This document shows positions 7,750 to 9,553 of a stretch of DNA of 9,553 bases, piece after piece. The stretch covers positions 1 to 9,553 of the forward strand of contig JAESSQ010000104.1 of the NCBI GenBank assembly GCA_016764035.1. The letters are read 5' to 3'. A model generated the notes under the pieces. It had not been told where the DNA came from and did not search any database. It saw nothing but the letters and a program-made list of their open reading frames with translations. The translations under genes were made by a program, and so were the position numbers. The DNA comes from Gammaproteobacteria bacterium. GTDB taxonomy: Bacteria > Pseudomonadota > Gammaproteobacteria > SZUA-229. The first letter of the stretch is position 1. Every line of letters starts with the position of its first letter.

Positions 7750-7754
7750 AAGGG
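7750..7754 (+). promoter_or_regulatory. Ribosome-binding site choosing the start of the CopZ-like gene
   Basis: AAGGG lies 7 nt before the ATG at 7762. This favours that ATG over an in-frame GTG at 7738, which would place this purine run inside the coding sequence. The 8-bp palindrome TGTATACA (7739-7746) sits just upstream and may be incidental. Confidence 0.65.
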
Positions 7755-7761
7755 CATTATT

Positions 7762-8187
7762 ATGAATAGCTGCTGCAAGCAAAAAACACCGTCTAAAAAA
7801 TATCCGCCTTCGTTAAATTGTCCAGCTAACGGAAAGCCATACCATAACGTTAAACGTAAAACAGTCCTGCATCATCTCTTTCAACCATGGGCGTTTACAT
7901 TGCCAAAACAGGGGTATTATTTTTGCACAGACCCAGCGTGTGACGTTGTCTATTTTGGGCAGAATAATTTTCGAATTGCCATTAAAGATGTAAAAACCAC
8001 AGTCTGGCAAAAAACAAAAGATACCAGCGCATTTATCTGTTACTGCTTCGGTGTCACCCAAAGCCTTGCGCTATCAGATAAAAATATAAAGCGTTTCGTC
8101 ATAAAACAAACCAAAAAGGCACTATGTTCTTGTGTAACAAGTAATCCGTCCGGTCGTTGCTGCTTAAAGGATTTTCCAACTATATAA
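7762..8187 (+). CDS. CopZ N-terminal-domain-like iron-sulfur/zinc protein
   Basis: The 141-residue protein is rich in cysteine and resembles the N-terminal domain of Archaeoglobus CopZ, a domain that carries a [2Fe-2S] cluster and a zinc ion. The N-terminal half has LNCPANGKPYHNVKRKTVLH (18-37), then YYFCTDPACDVVYFG (52-66), with C20, C55 and C60 as candidate metal ligands. The C-terminal half has ICYCFGVTQ (92-100) and SCVTSNPSGRCC (123-134). C93, C95, C124 and one of C133/C134 are in the arrangement of a Bfd-like [2Fe-2S] site. Unlike full CopZ, no C-terminal copper-binding HMA domain (MxCxxC) is present, so a copper-chaperone role should not be assumed. Stand-alone versions are known near metal-resistance genes, but none is recognisable here. 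It follows gluQRS after 65 bp and precedes the HPP gene by 100 bp. No signal peptide or membrane segment is seen, so a cytoplasmic location is inferred. Confidence 0.82.
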   Translation: MNSCCKQKTPSKKYPPSLNCPANGKPYHNVKRKTVLHHLFQPWAFTLPKQGYYFCTDPACDVVYFGQNNFRIAIKDVKTTVWQKTKDTSAFICYCFGVTQSLALSDKNIKRFVIKQTKKALCSCVTSNPSGRCCLKDFPTI

Positions 8188-8221
8188 CGCCCTGTTGAAT
8201 GTCACAAAAATAGATTCAAGA

Positions 8222-8251
8222 TAAACACCAAGCACGACAAAACTATATAAT
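8222..8251 (+). promoter_or_regulatory. Candidate promoter upstream of the HPP gene
   Basis: A perfect TATAAT (8246-8251) has TAAACA (8222-8227) 18 bp upstream, a four-of-six match to the -35 consensus. It lies in the 100-bp spacer before the HPP gene. If real, the HPP gene can be transcribed separately from the CopZ-like gene. Confidence 0.35.
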
Positions 8252-8272
8252 AAATTTTCAACACTACTCTAT

Positions 8273-8286
8273 AAGTGAGTTCACTT
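8273..8286. repeat. 14-bp palindrome overlapping the HPP ribosome-binding region
   Basis: AAGTGAGTTCACTT has 6-bp arms around a 2-bp centre and ends 1 nt before the HPP start codon. It contains the only Shine-Dalgarno-like bases (GTGAG, 8275-8279). The 2-nt centre is too small for a stable RNA hairpin loop, so if it is functional a dimeric DNA-binding protein is more likely than an RNA structure. Confidence 0.35.
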
Positions 8287-8287
8287 T

Positions 8288-9226
8288 ATGAAAGAAAAAT
8301 TTCTGAAGTACCTGGGTGTCGAACGATATCGCGTTAGTCATACTGAAAAATTTGTTTCTATGCTAGGTGCTTTTTTAGGTATCTTTATCATTTCATATAC
8401 AAGCAATTATTTTTTACAGAGTACGCTTCCTTATTTAATTGTTGCCTCTATGGGGGCATCGGCAGTATTACTGTTTGCCGTACCACACAGCCCGCTATCA
8501 CAACCCTGGTCGCTTATTGGTGGCCACCTGCTCTCTGCACTCATCGGTGTCAGCTGCGCCATATTAATACCTGATACGGTTCTTGCAGCATCACTTGCTG
8601 TTGGATTGGCTGTCGGTGTCATGTATTACGCGCATTGTATTCACCCACCAGGAGGAGCAACAGCTTTATCTGCGGTAGTAGGTGGAGCAGAAATTCATCA
8701 AATGGGCTACCAGTTTGTAATAACACCGGTACTTATTAACGTCATTGTAATTATAAGTATTGCCATTATTTTCAATTACTTATTCAAATGGCGTCGATAC
8801 CCAGCTTACCTTGCACAAAAACAGGATCAATCGAGTAAAAAAGACTATGGAGCAATAAGCCACGAGGATTTTGTATACGCATTAAGTGAGTTTGAGTCAT
8901 TTATCGACATCTCTGAAAATGATCTCTTAAAAATATACGAGGTGGTAACCAAACGCCACCAAAGCACGAATATTCAACATCATGCACTGCAACACGGGCA
9001 TTTTTACAGCAATGGCGAATACGGTAATTTTTGGTCGGTTCGACAAATCGTTGATTGGGATATAAGTAGCAAATCAGGTGAAGAACAATTAATCTACAAG
9101 ACAATTGCTGGAGCAAACAGACGCAATTCGGGTGTAATGACCAAAAATGAATTTACGCAATGGGCCAAACATGAAGTAATACGGGATGAAGACAATTGGC
9201 GACGTATCGATAACAACAACTTATAA
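8288..9226 (+). CDS. HPP-family integral membrane protein with extra C-terminal domain
   Basis: The N-terminal part (about 20-168) is an HPP-family membrane domain with four or five helices (about 24-43, 49-66, 76-95, 98-116, 141-166). Family signatures are SMGASAVLLFAVP (54-66), PWSLIGGHLLSALIG (73-87) and the name-giving HCIHPPGGATAL (116-127), with HPP at 119-121. Chloroplast and cyanobacterial members have been linked to nitrite transport; most bacterial members are uncharacterised. After an RRYP boundary (169-172) comes a soluble domain of about 125 residues. It opens with ISHEDFVYALSEFESFIDIS (190-209), a linker-like segment that in other HPP proteins can precede CBS domains. I see no CBS repeats here; instead there is FYSNGEYGNFWSVRQIVDW and a charged end (RDEDNWRRID). 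That domain is probably cytoplasmic. The ATG follows only a weak GTGAG; no better upstream start is seen. Confidence 0.88.
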   Translation: MKEKFLKYLGVERYRVSHTEKFVSMLGAFLGIFIISYTSNYFLQSTLPYLIVASMGASAVLLFAVPHSPLSQPWSLIGGHLLSALIGVSCAILIPDTVLAASLAVGLAVGVMYYAHCIHPPGGATALSAVVGGAEIHQMGYQFVITPVLINVIVIISIAIIFNYLFKWRRYPAYLAQKQDQSSKKDYGAISHEDFVYALSEFESFIDISENDLLKIYEVVTKRHQSTNIQHHALQHGHFYSNGEYGNFWSVRQIVDWDISSKSGEEQLIYKTIAGANRRNSGVMTKNEFTQWAKHEVIRDEDNWRRIDNNNL

Positions 9227-9229
9227 GTT

Positions 9230-9472
9230 CTATTTAAAATAAATCTCATTGTGAGAGTAAAAATAAAAAACAATGCCATTTTCATCATCGATAATGACAA
9301 GTGGCTGCTTAGTTGACGCTTTCAAAGCAATGATAAAAAGCGTTACCTGAAAAAGGCCAGACAAACAAAGTAGCCATCCAGCTGATAAAAAAAGCATCAG
9401 TAAAATATGCGGAAGAAACCTACCATTAAACCCACTGAAATAACTTGCAATATTACAAAGTGCCTCAACCAT
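9230..9472 (-). CDS. Hypothetical small membrane protein
   Basis: An 80-codon minus-strand frame begins MVEALCNIASYFSGFNGRFL and has a strongly hydrophobic stretch (about 19-50: LPHILLMLFLSAGWLL, then LFQVTLFIIAL), enough for one long or two short membrane helices. A lysine-containing segment (KASTKQP) and an acidic, aromatic-rich tail (IIDDENG, YFYSHNEIYFK) follow. I do not recognise the family. In favour: the profile is protein-like, no plus-strand gene competes, and it ends 3 bp from the HPP stop in a tidy tail-to-tail arrangement. Against: no Shine-Dalgarno precedes the ATG, and hydrophobic frames arise easily in AT-rich DNA. A small hairpin (TCTCA/TGAGA, 9244-9256) followed on the minus strand by TTTATTTT might help termination. 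Upstream, positions 9473-9553 hold only a poor promoter candidate (minus-strand TTGATT at 9538-9533). Confidence 0.42.
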   Translation of the reverse strand: MVEALCNIASYFSGFNGRFLPHILLMLFLSAGWLLCLSGLFQVTLFIIALKASTKQPLVIIDDENGIVFYFYSHNEIYFK

Positions 9473-9553
9473 AAGTTAGACGTTATTCGTGATAAATAAC
9501 ATTAATAAATATACATTCACGTTTACGATATAAATCAATATTTTACATAACTA

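Noticed and set aside
8195..8219. TTGAAT / ATTCAA inverted repeat after the CopZ-like gene
   Set aside because: The 6-bp AT-rich arms have a 13-nt spacer and no T-tract; too weak to call a terminator or an operator.
9482..9500. GTTATT / AATAAC inverted repeat upstream of the right-edge gene
   Set aside because: Short AT-rich arms with a 7-nt loop; frequent by chance at this composition and without supporting context.
9508..9538. Minus-strand promoter candidate (TTGATT with TATATT 19 bp away) for the right-edge gene
   Set aside because: Spacer is too long for a standard promoter, and such matches are expected by chance in AT-rich DNA.

Overview
The window reads as ordinary chromosomal DNA of a gammaproteobacterium. 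DksA is very close to the enterobacterial protein, the dksA–gluQRS gene pair is a gammaproteobacterial arrangement, and XseA aligns along its length with the E. coli type. Base composition looks moderately AT-rich with very AT-rich spacers, and several genes lack a clear Shine-Dalgarno sequence. A marine or methylotroph/Thiotrichales-like lineage is possible, but this is a guess. I see no phage, insertion sequence, CRISPR array, tRNA or rRNA.

Layout. (1) At the left edge, on the minus strand, is the N-terminal part of a helix-turn-helix regulator of the WYL/YafY type, read divergently from xseA across a 157-bp spacer. (2) Positions 426-5972 hold a plus-strand block: xseA (exonuclease VII large subunit), a periplasmic membrane-fusion protein overlapping xseA by 29 bp, and a 1026-residue RND inner-membrane pump. 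No outer-membrane channel is encoded here, so a TolC-type protein elsewhere is presumably used. (3) After a 223-bp AT-rich leader comes dksA, then a strong intrinsic terminator, then gluQRS. This is the classic pair linking the stringent-response cofactor to tRNA-Asp queuosine glutamylation, with a terminator between the genes as described in Shigella flexneri. (4) Next are a small cysteine-rich protein resembling the Fe-S/zinc domain of archaeal CopZ and an HPP-family membrane protein with an extra soluble C-terminal domain. (5) At the right edge a possible 80-residue membrane protein lies on the minus strand, tail-to-tail with the HPP gene.

How the parts relate. The fusion protein and pump should form two thirds of a tripartite efflux machine of unknown substrate. 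DksA and GluQRS connect transcription control and translation. The CopZ-like and HPP genes are adjacent and co-oriented, but a functional link is only inferred. I found no convincing new multi-gene system. The least explained items are the HPP C-terminal domain, the stand-alone CopZ-like protein, the AT-rich dksA leader and the small minus-strand gene.
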